This document shows positions 1 through 13,590 of a stretch of DNA of 64,000 nucleotides, piece after piece. Origin of the DNA: Auanema rhodensis (taxonomy: Eukaryota > Nematoda > Chromadorea > Rhabditida > Rhabditidae). The first letter of the stretch is position 1, and each line of letters begins with the position of its first letter. A model generated the notes under the pieces. It was given only the letters and a program-made list of their open reading frames with translations. It searched no databases and was not told where the DNA came from. Position numbers and translations under genes: made by a program. The DNA lies in the NCBI GenBank assembly GCA_964057225.1, contig OZ059900.1, forward strand, positions 23,389,638 to 23,453,637, read 5' to 3'.

Positions 1-3000
1 GAAATATTTTATTATGCTGGAAAACCAGTTTTTGGAAATTTCGCTGTAAACAAGGTTTTGACTTACGATTTCATGTGTTCAAACTCATGCAATGTCAATG
101 AAACCTAGCTCAAAATTGTTCGTACAACGTCTAGTTCCACTTTCACGACAAAAAAACAGGGGTTAGAAAATTAAGGAAATTAGCATATTCTGAGGGCACG
201 CCCCTTATGGCTAATATTGATTAAATCGATTTTTGTTCATATGAGTCGTCAAATGCAACGAATTTCAGCGTGTTACATACTAAAATGAAGCATTTTACAT
301 GCTGAACACTAGAAAAATACAAAAACACAGTATTTCCCATGAGAAATATTTTATTATGCTGGAAAACCAGTTTTTGGAAATTTCGCTGTAAACAAGGTTT
401 TGACTTACGATTTCATGTGTTCAAACTCATGCAATGTCAATGAAACCTAGCTCAAAATTGTTCGTACAACGTCTAGTTCCACTTTCACGACAAAAAAACA
501 GGGGTTAGAAAATTAAGGAAATTAGCATATTCTGAGGGCACGCCCCTTATGGCTAATATTGATTAAATCGATTTTTGTTCATATGAGTCGTCAAATGCAA
601 CGAATTTCAGCGTGTTACATACTAAAATGAAGCATTTTACATGCTGAACACTAGAAAAATACAAAAACACAGTATTTCCCACGAGAAATATTTTATTATG
701 CTGGAAAACCAGTTTTTGGAAATTTCGCTGTAAACAAGGTTTTGACTTACGATTTCATGTGTTCAAACTCATGCAATGTCAATGAAACCTAGCTCAAAAT
801 TGTTCGTACAACGTCTAGTTCGACTTTCACGACAAAAAAACAGGGGTTAGAAAATTAAGGAAATTAGCATATTCTGAGGGCACGCCTCTTATGGCTAATA
901 TTGATTAAATCGATTTTTGTTCATATGAGTCGTCAAATGCAACGAATTTCAGCGTGTTACATACTAAAATGAAACATTTTACATGCTGAACACTAGAAAA
1001 ATACAAAAACACAGTATTTCCCACGAGAAATATTTTATTATGCTGGAAAACCAGTTTTTGGAAATTTCGCTGTAAACAAGGTTTTGACTTACGATTTCAT
1101 GTGTTCAAACTCATGCAATGTCAATGAAACCTAGCTCAAAATTGTTCGTACAACGTGTAGTTCCACTTTCACGACAAAAAAACAGGGGTTAGAAAATTAA
1201 GGAAATTAGCATATTCTGAGGGCACGCCCCTTATGGCTAATATTGATTAAATCGATTTTTGTTCATATGAGTCGTCAAATGCAACGAATTTCAGCGTGTT
1301 ACATACTAAAATGAAGCATTTTACATGCTGAACACTAGAAAAATACAAAAACACAGTATTTCCCATGAGAAATATTTTATTATGCTGGAAAACCAGTTTT
1401 TGGAAATTTCGCTGTAAACAAGGTTTTGACTTACGATTTCATGTGTTCAAACTCATGCAATGTCAATGAAACCTAGCTCAAAACTGTTCGTACAACGTCT
1501 AGTTCCACTTTCACGACAAAAAAACAGGGGTTAGAAAATTAAGGAAATTAGCATATTCTGAGGGCACGCCCCTTATGGCTAATATTGATTAAATCGATTT
1601 TTGTTCATATGAGTCGTCAAATGCAACGAATTTCAGCGTGTTACATACTAAAATGAAGCATTTTACATGCTGAACACTAGAAAAATACAAAAACACAGTA
1701 TTTCCCATGAGAAATATTTTATTATGCTGGAAAACCAGTTTTTGGAAATTTCGCTGTAAACAAGGTTTTGACTTACGATTTCATGTGTTCAAACTCATGC
1801 AATGTCAATGAAACCTAGCTCAAAATTGTTCGTACAACGTCTAGTTCCACTTTCACGACAAAAAAACAGGGGTTAGAAAATTAAGGAAATTAGCATATTC
1901 TGAGGGCACGCCCCTTATGGCTAATATTGATTAAATCGATTTTTGTTCATATGAGTCGTCAAATGCAACGAATTTCAGCGTGTTACATACTAAAATGAAG
2001 CATTTTACATGCTGAACACTAGAAAAATACAAAAACACAGTATTTCCCATGAGAAATATTTTATTATGCTGGAAAACCAGTTTTTGGAAATTTCGCTGTA
2101 AACAAGGTTTTGACTTACGATTTCATGTGTTCAAACTCATGCAATGTCAATGAAACCTAGCTCAAAATTGTTCGTACAACGTCTAGTTCCACTTTCACGA
2201 CAAAAAAACAGGGGTTAGAAAATTAAGGAAATTAGCATATTCTGAGGGCACGCCCCTTATGGCTAATATTGATTAAATCGATTTTTGTTCATATGAGTCG
2301 TCAAATGCAACGAATTTCAGCGTGTTACATACTAAAATGAAGCATTTTACATGCTGAACACTAGAAAAATACAAAAACACAGTATTTCCCATGAGAAATA
2401 TTTTATTATGCTGGAAAACCAGTTTTTGGAAATTTCGCTGTAAACAAGGTTTTGACTTACGATTTCATGTGTTCAAACTCATGCAATGTCAATGAAACCT
2501 AGCTCAAAATTGTTCGTACAACGTCTAGTTCCACTTTCACGACAAAAAAACAGGGGTTAGAAAATTAAGGAAATTAGCATATTCTGAGGGCACGCCCCTT
2601 ATGGCTAATATTGATTAAATCGATTTTTGTTCATATGAGTCGTCAAATGCAACGAATTTCAGCGTGTTACATACTAAAATGAAGCATTTTACATGCTGAA
2701 CACTAGAAAAATATAAAAACACAGTATTTCCCATGAGAAATATTTTATTATGCTGGAAAACCAGTTTTTGGAAATTTCGCTGTAAACAAGGTTTTGACTT
2801 ACGATTTCATGTGTTCAAACTCATGCAATGTCAATGAAACCTAGCTCAAAATTGTTCGTACAATGTCTAGTTCCACTTTCACGACAAAAAAACAGGGGTT
2901 AGAAAATTAAGGAAATTAGCATATTCTGAGGGCACGCCCCTTATGGCTAATATTGATTAAATCGATTTTTGTTCATATGAGTCGTCAAATGCAACGAATT

Positions 3001-3420
3001 TCAGCGTGTTACATACTAAAATGAAGCATTTTACATGCTGAACACTAGAAAAATACAAAAACACAGTATTTCCCATGAGAAATATTTTATTATGCTGGAA
3101 AACCAGTTTTTGGAAATTTCGCTGTAAACAAGGTTTTGACTTACGATTTCATGTGTTCAAACTCATGCAATGTCAATGAAACCTAGCTCAAAATTGTTCG
3201 TACAACGTCTAGTTCCACTTTCACGACAAAAAAACAGGGGTTAGAAAATTAAGGAAATTAGCATATTCTGAGGGCACGCCCCTTATGGCTAATATTGATT
3301 AAATCGATTTTTGTTCATATGAGTCGTCAAATGCAACGAATTTCAGCGTGTTACATACTAAAATGAAGCATTTTACATGCTGAACACTAGAAAAATACAA
3401 AAACACAGTATTTCCCACGA

Positions 3421-6156
3421 GAAATATTTTATTATGCTGGAAAACCAGTTTTTGGAAATTTCGCTGTAAACAAGGTTTTGACTTACGATTTCATGTGTTC
3501 AAACTCATGCAATGTCAATGAAACCTAGCTCAAAATTGTTCGTACAACGTCTAGTTCGACTTTCACGACAAAAAAACAGGGGTTAGAAAATTAAGGAAAT
3601 AAGCATATTCTGAGGGCACGCCTCTTATGGCTAATATTGATTAAATCGATTTTTGTTCATATGAGTCGTCAAATGCAACGAATTTCAGCGTGTTACATAC
3701 TAAAATGAAACATTTTACATGCTGAACACTAGAAAAATACAAAAACACAGTATTTCCCACGAGAAATATTTTATTATGCTGGAAAACCAGTTTTTGGAAA
3801 TTTCGCTGTAAACAAGGTTTTGACTTACGATTTCATGTGTTCAAACTCATGCAATGTCAATGAAACCTAGTTCAAAATTGTTCGTACAACGTCTAGTTCC
3901 ACTTTCACAACAAAAAAACAGGGGTTAGAAAATTAAGGAAATTAGCATATTCTGAGGGCACGCCCCTTATGGCTAATATTGATTAAATCGATTTTTGTTC
4001 ATATGAGTCGTCAAATGTAACGAATTTCAGCGTGTTACATACTAAAATGAAGCATTTTACATGGTGAACACTAGAAAAATACAAAAATACAGTATTTCCC
4101 ATGAGAAAGATTTTATTATGCTGGAAAACCAGTTTTTGGAAATTTCGCTGTAAACAAGGTTTTGACTTACGATTTCATGTGTTCAAACTCATGCAATGTC
4201 AATGAAACCTAGCTCAAAATTGTTCGTACAACGTCTAGTTCCACTTTCACGACAAAAAAACAGGGGTTAGAAAATTAAGGAAATTAGCATATTCTGAGGG
4301 CACGCCCCTTATGGCTAATATTGATTAAATCGATTTTTGTTCATATGAGTCGTCAAATGCAACGAATTTCAGCGTGTTACATACTAAAATGAAGCATTTT
4401 ACATGCTGAACACTAGAAAAATACAAAAACACAGTATTTCCCATGAGAAATATTTTATTATGCTGGAAAACCAGTTTTTGGAAATTTCGCTGTAAACAAG
4501 GTTTTGACTTACGATTTCATGTGTTCAAACTCATGCAATGTCAATGAAACCTAGCTCAAAATTGTTCGTACAACGTCTAGTTCCACTTTCACGACAAAAA
4601 AACAGGGGTTAGAAAATTAAGGAAATTAGCATATTCTGAGGGCACGCCCCTTATGGCTAATATTGATTAAATCGATTTTTGTTCATATGAGTCGTCAAAT
4701 GCAACGAATTTCAGCGTGTTACATACTAAAATGAAGCATTTTACATGCTGAACACTAGAAAAATACAAAAACACAGTATTTCCCACGAGAAATATTTTAT
4801 TATGCTGGAAAACCAGTTTTTGGAAATTTCGCTGTAAACAAGGTTTTGACTTACGATTTCATGTGTTCAAACTCATGCAATGTCAATGAAACCTAGCTCA
4901 AAATTGTTCGTACAACGTCTAGTTCGACTTTCACGACAAAAAAACAGGGGTTAGAAAATTAAGGAAATTAGCATATTCTGAGGGCACGCCTCTTATGGCT
5001 AATATTGATTAAATCGATTTTTGTTCATATGAGTCGTCAAATGCAACGAATTTCAGCGTGTTACATACTAAAATGAAGCATTTTACATGCTGAACACTAG
5101 AAAAATACAAAAACACAGTATTTCCCATGAGAAATATTTTATTATGCTGGAAAACCAGTTTTTGGAAATTTCGCTGTAAACAAGGTTTTGACTTACGATT
5201 TCATGTGTTCAAACTCATGCAATGTCAATGAAACCTAGCTCAAAATTGTTCGTACAACGTCTAGTTCCACTTTCACGACAAAAAAACAGGGGTTAGAAAA
5301 TTAAGGAAATTAGCATATTCTGAGGGCACGCCCCTTATGGCTAATATTGATTAAATCGATTTTTGTTCATATGAGTCGTCAAATGCAAAGAATTTCAGCG
5401 TGTTACATACTAAAATGAAACATTTTACATGCTGAACACTAGAAAAATACAAAAACACAGTATTTCCCATGAGAAATATTTTATTATGCTGGAAAACCAG
5501 TTTTTGGAAATTTCGCTGTAAACAAGGTTTTGACTTACGATTTCATGTGTTCAAACTCATGCAATGTCAATGAAACCTAGCTCAAAATTGTTCGTACAAC
5601 GTCTAGTTCCACTTTCACGACAAAAAAACAGGGGTTAGAAAATTAAGGAAATTAGCATATTCTGAGGGCACGCCTCTTATGGCTAATATTGATTAAATCG
5701 ATTTTTGTTCATATGAGTCGTCAAATGCAACGAATTTCAGCGTGTTACATACTAAAATGAAGCATTTTACATGCTGAACACTAGAAAAATACAAAAACAC
5801 AGTATTTCCCATGAGAAATATTTTATTATGCTGGAAAACCAGTTTTTGGAAATTTCGCTGTAAACAAGGTTTTGACTTACGATTTCATGTGTTCAAACTC
5901 ATGCAATGTCAATGAAACCTAGCTCAAAATTGTTCGTACAACGTCTAGTTCGACTTTCACGACAAAAAAACAGGGGTTAGAAAATTAAGGAAATTAGCAT
6001 ATTCTGAGGGCACGCCCCTTATGGCTAATATTGATTAAATCGATTTTTGTTCATATGAGTCGTCAAATGCAAAGAATTTCAGCGTGTTACATACTAAAAT
6101 AAAACATTTTACATGCTGAACACTAGAAAAATACAAAAACACAGTATTTCCCACGA
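3421..6156 (-). repeat. Loose multimer pattern in array A (spacings of 8, 4 and 3 units)
   Basis: The variant AGTTCGAC recurs at 821, 3557, 4925 and 5951, spaced 2736, 1368 and 1026 bp (8, 4 and 3 monomers). The copies at 821, 3557 and 4925 are linked to CGCCTCTTAT, and those at 821 and 3557 also to TGAAACATTTT. The linkage is incomplete in the later copies, so this is a worn or patchy higher-order pattern rather than a clean multimer. The unit after the first two copies also differs (GTGTAG near 1156, but GTTCAAAA near 3871 and CACAACA near 3907). Confidence 0.5.
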
Positions 6157-6670
6157 GAAATATTTTATTATGCTGGAAAACCAGTTTTTGGAAATTTCGC
6201 TGTAAACAAGGTTTTGACTTACGATTTCATGTGTTCAAACTCATGCAATGTCAATAAAACCTAGCTCAAAATTGTTCGTACAACGTGTAGTTCCACTTTC
6301 ACGACAAAAAAACAGGGGTTAGAAAATTAAGGAACTTAGCATATTCTGAGGGCACGCCCCTTATGGCTAATATTGATTAAATCGATTTTTGTTCATATGA
6401 GTCGTCAAATGCAACGAATTTCAGCGTGTTACATACTAAAATGAAGCATTTTACATGCTGAACACTAGAAAAATACAAAAACACAGTATTTCCCATGAGA
6501 AATATTTTATTATGCTGGAAAACCAGTTTTTGGAAATTTCGCTTTAAACAAGGTTTTGACTTACGATTTCATGTGTTCAAACTCATGCAATGTCAATGAA
6601 ACCTAGCTCAAAATTGTTCGTACAACGTCTAGTTCCACTTTCACGACAAAAAAACAGGGGTTAGAAAATT

Positions 6671-7540
6671 AGGGAAATTAGCATATTCTGAGGGCACGCC
6701 CCTTATGGCTAATATTGATTAAATCGATTTTTGTTCATATGAGTCGTCAAATGCAACGAATTTTAGCGTGTTACATACTAAAATGAAGCATTTTACATGC
6801 TGAACACTAGAAAAATACAAAAACACAGTATTTCCCATGAGAAATATTTTATTATGCTGGAAAACCAGTTTTTGGAAATTTCGCTGTAAACAAGGTTTTG
6901 ACTTACGATTTCATGTGTTCAAACTCATGCAATGTCAATGAAACCTAGCTCAAAATTGTTCGTACAACGTCTAGTTCCACTTTCACGACAAAAAAACAGG
7001 GGTTAGAAAATTAAGGAAATTAGCATATTCTGAGGGCACGCCCCTTATGGCTAATATTGATTAAATCGATTTTTGTTCATATGAGTCGTCAAATGCAGCG
7101 AATTTCAGCTTGTTACATACTAAAATGAAACATTTTACATGCTGAACACTAGAAAAATACAAAAACACAGTATTTCCCATGAGAAATATTTTATTATGCT
7201 GGAAAACCAGTTTTTGGAAATTTCGCTGTAAACAAGGTTTTGACTTACGATTTCATGTGTTCAAACTCATGCAATGTCAACGAAACCTAGCTCAAAATTG
7301 TTCGTACAACGTCTAGTTCCACTTTCACGACAAAAAAACAGGGGTTAGAAAATTAGGGAAATTAGCATATTCTGAGGGCACGCCCCTTATGGCTAATATT
7401 GATTAAATCGATTTTTGTTCATATGAGTCGTCAAATGCAACGAATTTTAGCGTGTTACATACTAAAATGAAGCATTTTACATGTTGAACACTAGAAAAAT
7501 ACAAAAACACAGTATTTCCCATGAGAAATATTTTATTATG
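6671..7540 (-). repeat. Two-monomer duplication in array A
   Basis: The linked variants TTAGGGAAATT and GAATTTTAGCG occur together at 6671/6760 and again 684 bp later at 7355/7444, with an intervening unit that lacks both. This is a duplicated dimer. Nearby, ACACTGGAAAAA recurs in adjacent units near 8174 and 8516, evidence of further short-range copying. Confidence 0.7.
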
Positions 7541-9740
7541 CTGGAAAACCAGTTTTTGGAAATTTCGCTGTAAACAAGGTTTTGACTTACGATTTCATGT
7601 GTTCAAACTCATGCAATGTCAATGAAACCTAGCTCAAAATTGTTCGTACAACGTCTAGTTCCACTTTCACGACAAAAAAACAGGGGTTAGAAAATTAAGG
7701 AAATTAGCATATTCTGAGGGCACGCCCCTTATGGCTAATATTGATTAAATCGATTTTTGTTCATATGAGTCGTCAAATGCAACGAATTTCAGCGTGTTAC
7801 ATACTAAAATGAAGCATTTTACATGCTGAACACTAGAAAAATACAAAAACACAGTATTTCCCATGAGAAATATTTTATTATGCTGGAAAACCAGTTTTTG
7901 GAAATTTCGCAGTAAACAAGGTTTTGACTTACGATTTCATGTGTTCAAACTCATGCAATGTCAATGAAACCTAGCTCAAAATTGTTCGTACAACGTCTAG
8001 TTCCACTTTCACGACAAAAAAACAGGGGTTAGAAAATTAAGGAAATTAGCATATTCTGAGGGCACGCCCCTTATGGCTAATATTGATTAAATCGATTTTT
8101 GTTCATATGAGTCGTCAAATGCAACGAATTTCAGCGTGTTACATACTAAAATGAAGCATTTTACATGCTGAACACTGGAAAAATACAAAAACACAGTATT
8201 TCCCATGAGAAATATTTTATTATGCTGGAAAACCAGTTTTTGGAAATTTCGCTGTAAACAAGGTTTTGACTTACGATTTCATGTGTTCAAACTCATGCAA
8301 TGTCAACGAAACCTAGCTCAAAATTGTTCGTACAACGTCTAGTTCCACTTTCACGACAAAAAAACAGGGGTTAGAAAATTAAGGAAATTAGCATATTCTG
8401 AGGGCACGCCCCTTATGGCTAATATTGATTAAATCGATTTTTGTTCATATGAGTCGTCAAATGCAACGAATTTCAGCGTGTTACATACTAAAATGAAGCA
8501 TTTTACATGCTGAACACTGGAAAAATACAAAAACACAGTATTTCCCATGAGAAATATTTTATTATGCTGGAAAACCAGTTTTTGGAAATTTCGCTGTAAA
8601 CAAGGTTTTGACTTACGATTTCATGTGTTCAAACTCATGCAATGTCAACGAAACCTAGCTCAAAATTGTTCGTACAACGTCTAGTTCTACTTTCACGACA
8701 AAAAAACAGGGGTTAGAAAATTAAGGAAATTAGCATATTCTGAGGGCACGCCCCTTAAGGCTAATATTGATTAAATCGATTTTTGTTCATATGAGTCGTC
8801 AAATGCAACGAATTTCAGCGTGTTACATACTAAAATGAAGCATTTTACATGCTGAACACTAGAAAAATACAAAAACACAGTATTTCCCATGAGAAATATT
8901 TTATTATGCTGGAAAACCAGTTTTTGGAAATTTCGCTGTAAACAAGGTTTTGACTTACGATTTCATGTGTTCAAACTCATGCAATGTCAATGAAACCTAG
9001 CTTAAAATTGTTCGTACAACGTCTAGTTCCACTTTCACGACAAAAAAACAGGGGTTAGAAAATTAAGGAAATTAGCATATTCTGAGGGCACGCCCCTTAT
9101 GGCTAATATTGATTAAATCGACTTTTGTTCATATGAGTCGTCAAATGCAACGAATTTCAGCGTGTTACATACTAAAATGAAGCATTTTACATGCTGAACA
9201 CTGAAAAAATACAAAAACACAGTATTTCCCATGAGAAATATTTTATTATGCTGGAAAACCAGTTTTTGGAAATTTCGCTGTAAACAAGGTTTTGACTTAC
9301 GATTTCATGTGTTCAAACTCATGCAATGTCAACGAAACCTAGCTCAAAATTGTTCGTACAACGTCTAGTTCCACTTTCACGACAAAAAAACAGGGGTTAG
9401 AAAATTAAGGAAATTAGCATATTCTGAGGGCACGCCCCTTATGGCTAATATTGATTAAATCGATTTTTGTTCATATGAGTCGTCAAATGCAACGAATTTC
9501 AGCGTGTTACATACTAAAATGAAGCATTTTACATGCTGAACACTAGAAAAATACAAAAACACAGTATTTCCCACGAGAAATATTTTATTATGCTGGAAAA
9601 CCAGTTTTTGGAAATTTCGCTGTAAACAAGGTTTTGACTTACGATTTCATGTGTTCAAACTCATGCAATGTCAATGAAACCTAGCTCAAAATTGTTCGTA
9701 CAACGTCTAGTTCCACTTTCACGACAAAAAAACAGGGGTT

Positions 9741-10491
9741 AGGGGCGTGCCCTCAGAATATGCTAATTTCCTTAATTTTCTAACCCCTGTTTTTTTGTCG
9801 TGAAAGTGGAACTAGACGTTGTACGAACAATTTTGAGCTAGGTTTCGTTGACATTGCATGAGTTTGAACACATGAAATCGTAAGTCAAAACCTTGTTTAC
9901 AGCGAAATTTCCAAAAACTGGTTTTCCAGCATAATAAAATATTTCTCATGGGAAATACTGTGTTTTTGTATTTTTTCAGTGTTCAGCATGTAAAATGCTT
10001 CATTTTAGTATGTAACACGCTGAAATTCGTTGCATTTGACGACTCATATGAACAAAAGTCGATTTAATCAATATTAGCCATAAGGGGCGTGCCCTCAGAA
10101 TATGCTAATTTCCTTAATTTTCTAACCCCTGTTTTTTTGTCGTGAAAGTGGAACTAGACGTTGTACGAACAATTTTAAGCTAGGTTTCATTGACATTGCA
10201 TGAGTTTGAACACATGAAATCGTAAGTCAAAACCTTGTTTACAGCGAAATTTCCAAAAACTGGTTTTCCAGCATAATAAAATATTTCTCATGGGAAATAC
10301 TGTGTTTTTGTATTTTTCTAGTGTTCAGCATGTAAAATGCTTCATTTTAGTATGTAACACGCTGAAATTCGTTGCATTTGACGACTCATATGAACAAAAA
10401 TCGATTTAATCAATATTAGCCTTAAGGGGCGTGCCCTCAGAATATGCTAATTTCCTTAATTTTCTAACCCCTGTTTTTTTGTCGTGAAAGT
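9741..10491 (+). repeat. Inverted copy of array A positions ~8690-9439
   Basis: The first two units of array B carry, in reverse complement, rare variants of array A. Pairs found: 9847 with 9333 (TTTCGTTG / CAACGAAA), 9976-9977 with 9203-9204 (TTTTTTCAGT / ACTGAAAAAA), 10058 with 9122 (AAAAGTCG / CGACTTTT), 10177 with 9003 (TTTTAAGC / GCTTAAAA) and 10422 with 8758 (CCTTAAGG / CCTTAAGG). In every pair the two coordinates sum to 19180, so the register is constant. The tract stops before 10492, where the array A variant at 8688 has no partner. Strict mirror pairing at the junction would give a sum of 19522, so the copy is displaced by exactly 342 bp. Confidence 0.9.
9743..9779. other. Inversion junction between the two arrays (37-bp spacer)
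   Basis: Array A runs to ACAGGGGTTAG ending at 9742. Its reverse complement CTAACCCCTGT starts at 9780. The 37 bases between them belong to the array B monomer (GGGCGTGCCCTCAG onward). The join shares two bases, AG, with both sides, so it is a blunt or 2-bp microhomology join. The result is a giant head-to-head inverted repeat whose arms are the whole arrays, with at least 9.7 kb of pairing potential on the left. It may be a true inversion or fold-back event, or an assembly fold-back; the offset seen in shared variants (next entry) argues against a simple mirrored read. Confidence 0.95.
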
Positions 10492-10807
10492 GGAACTAGA
10501 CGTTGTACGAACAATTTTGAGCTAGGTTTCATTGACATTGCATGAGTTTGAACACATGAAATCGTAAGTCAAAACCTTGTTTACAGCGAAATTTCCAAAA
10601 ACTGGTTTTCCAGCATAATAAAATATTTCTCATGGGAAATACTGTGTTTTTGTATTTTTCTAGTGTTCAGCATGTAAAATGCTTCATTTTAGTATGTAAC
10701 AAGCTGAAATTCGCTGCATTTGACGACTCATATGAACAAAAATCGATTTAATCAATATTAGCCATAAGGGGCGTGCCCTCAGAATATGCTAATTTCCTTA
10801 ATTTTCT

Positions 10808-10838
10808 AACCCCTGTTTTTTTTAACCCCTGTTTTTTT
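10808..10838 (+). repeat. 16-bp tandem microduplication
   Basis: AACCCCTG followed by T8 (10808-10823) is directly repeated as AACCCCTG plus T7 (10824-10838). Normal monomers have a single AACCCCTG-T7. The extra 16 bp ends in the homopolymer run, which suggests slippage. It occurs in one unit here and in the paralogous unit 2752 bp downstream, so it predates that duplication. Confidence 0.95.
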
Positions 10839-13559
10839 GTCGTGAAAGTGGAACTAGACGTTGTACGAACAATTTTGAACTAGGTTTCATTAACATTGCA
10901 TGAGTTTGAACACATGAAATCGTAAGTCAAAACCTTGTTTACAGCGAAATTTCCAAAAACTGGTTTTCCAGCATAATAAAATATTTCTCATGGGAAATAC
11001 TGTGTTTTTGTATTTTTCTAGTGTTCAGCATGTAAAATGCTTCATTTTAGTATGTAACACGCTGAAATTCGTTGCATTTGACGACTCATATGAACAAAAA
11101 TCGATTTAATCAATATTAGCCATAAGGGGCGTGCCCTCAGAATATGCTAATTTCCTTAATTTTCTAACCCCTGTTTTTTTGTCGTGAAAGTGGAACTAGA
11201 CGTTGTACGAACAATTTTGAGCTAGGTTTCATTGACATTGCATGAGTTTGAACACATGAAATCGTAAGTCAAAACCTTGTTTACAGCGAAATTTCCAAAA
11301 ACTGGTTTTCCAGCATAATAAAATATTTCTCGTGGGAAATACTGTGTTTTTGTATTTTTCTAGTGTTCAGCATGTAAAATGCTTCATTTTAGTATGTAAC
11401 ACGCTGAAATTCGTTGCATTTGACGACTCATATGAACAAAAATCGATTTAATCAATATTAGCCATAAGGGGCGTGCCCTCAGAATATGCTAATTTCCTTA
11501 ATTTTCTAACCCCTGTTTTTTTGTCGTGAAAGTGGAACTAGACGTTGTACGAACAATTTTGAGCTAGGTTTCATTGACATTGCATGAGTTTGAACACATG
11601 AAATCGTAAGTCAAAACCTTGTTCACAGCGAAATTTCCTAAAACTGGTTTTCCAGCATAATAAAATATTTCTCGTGGGAAATACTGTGTTTTTGTATTTT
11701 TCTAGTGTTCAGCATGTAAAATGCTTCATTTTAGTATGTAACACGCTGAAATTCGTTGCATTTGACGACTCATATGAACAAAAATCGATTTAATCAATAT
11801 TAGCCATAAGGGGCGTGCCCTCAGAATATGCTAATTTCCTTAATTTTCTAACCCCTGTTTTTTTGTCGTGAAAGTGGAACTAGACGTTGTACGAACAATT
11901 TTGAACTAGGTTTCATTGACATTGCATGAGTTTGAACACATGAAATCGTAAGTCAAAACCTTGTTTACAGCGAAATTTCCTAAAACTGGTTTTCCAGCAT
12001 AATAAAATATTTCTAATGGGAAATACTGTGTTTTTGTATTTTTCTAGTGTTCAGCATGTAAAATGCTTCATTTTAGTATGTAACACGCTGAAATTCGTTG
12101 CATTTGACGACTCATATGAACAAAAATCGATTTAATCAATATTAGCCATAAGGGGCGTGCCCTCAGAATATGCTAATTTCCTTAATTTTCTAACCCCTGT
12201 TTTTTTGTCGTGAAAGTGGAACTGGACGTTGTACGAACAATTTTGAGCTAGGTTTCATTGACATTGCATGAGTTTGAACACATGAAATCGTAAGTCAAAA
12301 CCTTGTTTACAGCGAAATTTCCAAAAACTGGTTTTCCAGCATAATAAAATATTTCTCGTGGGAAATACTGTGTTTTTGTATTTTTCTAGTGTTCAGCATG
12401 TAAAATGCTTCATTTTAGTATGTAACACGCTGAAATTCGTTGCATTTGACGACTCATATGAACAAAAATCGATTTAATCAATATTAGCCATAAGGGGCGT
12501 GCCCTCAGAATATGCTAATTTCCTTAATTTTCTAACCCCTGTTTTTTTGTCGTGAAAGTGGAACTAGACGTTGTACGAACAATTTTGAACTAGGTTTCAT
12601 TGACATTGCATGAGTTTGAACACATGAAATCGTAAGTCAAAACCTTGTTCACAGCGAAATTTCCTAAAACTGGTTTTCCAGCATAATAAAATATTTCTCG
12701 TGGGAAATACTGTGTTTTTGTATTTTTCTAGTGTTCAGCATGTAAAATGCTTCATTTTAGTATGTAACACGCTGAAATTCGTTGCATTTGACGACTCATA
12801 TGAACAAAAATCGATTTAATCAATATTAGCCATAAGGGGCGTGCCCTCAGAATATGCTAATTTCCTTAATTTTCTAACCCCTGTTTTTTTGTCGTGAAAG
12901 TGGAACTAGACGTTGTACGAACAATTTTGAACTAGGTTTCATTGACATTGCATGAGTTTGAACACATGAAATCGTAAGTCAAAACCTTGTTTACAGCGAA
13001 ATTTCCTAAAACTGGTTTTCCAGCATAATAAAATATTTCTCATGGGAAATACTGTGTTTTTGTATTTTTCTAGTGTTCAGCATGTAAAATGCTTCATTTT
13101 AGTATGTAACACGCTGAAATTCGTTGCATTTGACGACTCATATGAACAAAAATCGATTTAATCAATATTAGCCATAAGGGGCGTGCCCTCAGAATATGCT
13201 AATTTCCTTAATTTTCTAACCCCTGTTTTTTTGTCGTGAAAGTGGAACTAGACGTTGTACGAACAATTTTGAGCTAGGTTTCGTTGACATTGCATGAGTT
13301 TGAACACATGAAATCGTAAGTCAAAACCTTGTTTACAGCGAAATTTCCAAAAACTGGTTTTCCAGCATAATAAAATATTTCTCATGGGAAATACTGTGTT
13401 TTTGTATTTTTCTAGTGTTCAGCATGTAAAATGCTTCATTTTAGTATGTAACAAGCTGAAATTCGCTGCATTTGACGACTCATATGAACAAAAATCGATT
13501 TAATCAATATTAGCCATAAGGGGCGTGCCCTCAGAATATGCTAATTTCCTTAATTTTCT

Positions 13560-13590
13560 AACCCCTGTTTTTTTTAACCCCTGTTTTTTT
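13560..13590 (+). repeat. 16-bp tandem microduplication, second copy
   Basis: Same structure as at 10808-10838: AACCCCTG-T8 then AACCCCTG-T7, offset exactly 2752 bp. It marks the start of the second copy of the eight-monomer block. Confidence 0.95.

Larger units (their letters stand above)
1..9742 (-). repeat. Satellite array A, 342-bp monomers, reverse orientation
   Basis: Tandem array of a 342-bp unit read on the minus strand relative to the rest of the window. The motif GAAATATTTTATTATGCTGG starts at 1, 343, 685 and so on to 9577, which is exactly 28 periods of 342 bp, so there is no net insertion or deletion. A last partial unit of 166 bp ends at the inversion junction. Monomers differ by scattered single-base variants, for example CCCACGAG against CCCATGAG and AGTTCGAC against AGTTCCAC. 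Nearly all copies are of the GAGC type; the one GAAC-type copy I saw is near 3871. No gene, transposon or unique DNA interrupts it. The family is not one I recognise. A centromeric or other heterochromatic role is inference from the size and purity of the array. Confidence 0.97.

Noticed and set aside
1-6156. A strict 8-monomer higher-order repeat across array A
   Set aside because: The AGTTCGAC marker does return at 2736 bp, but the neighbouring units do not match in order, so only a loose pattern can be claimed.
10808-10838. Telomere-like or G-rich repeat because of the doubled AACCCCTG
   Set aside because: It is just two copies of a satellite segment adjoining a T run, and no known telomere repeat is iterated.
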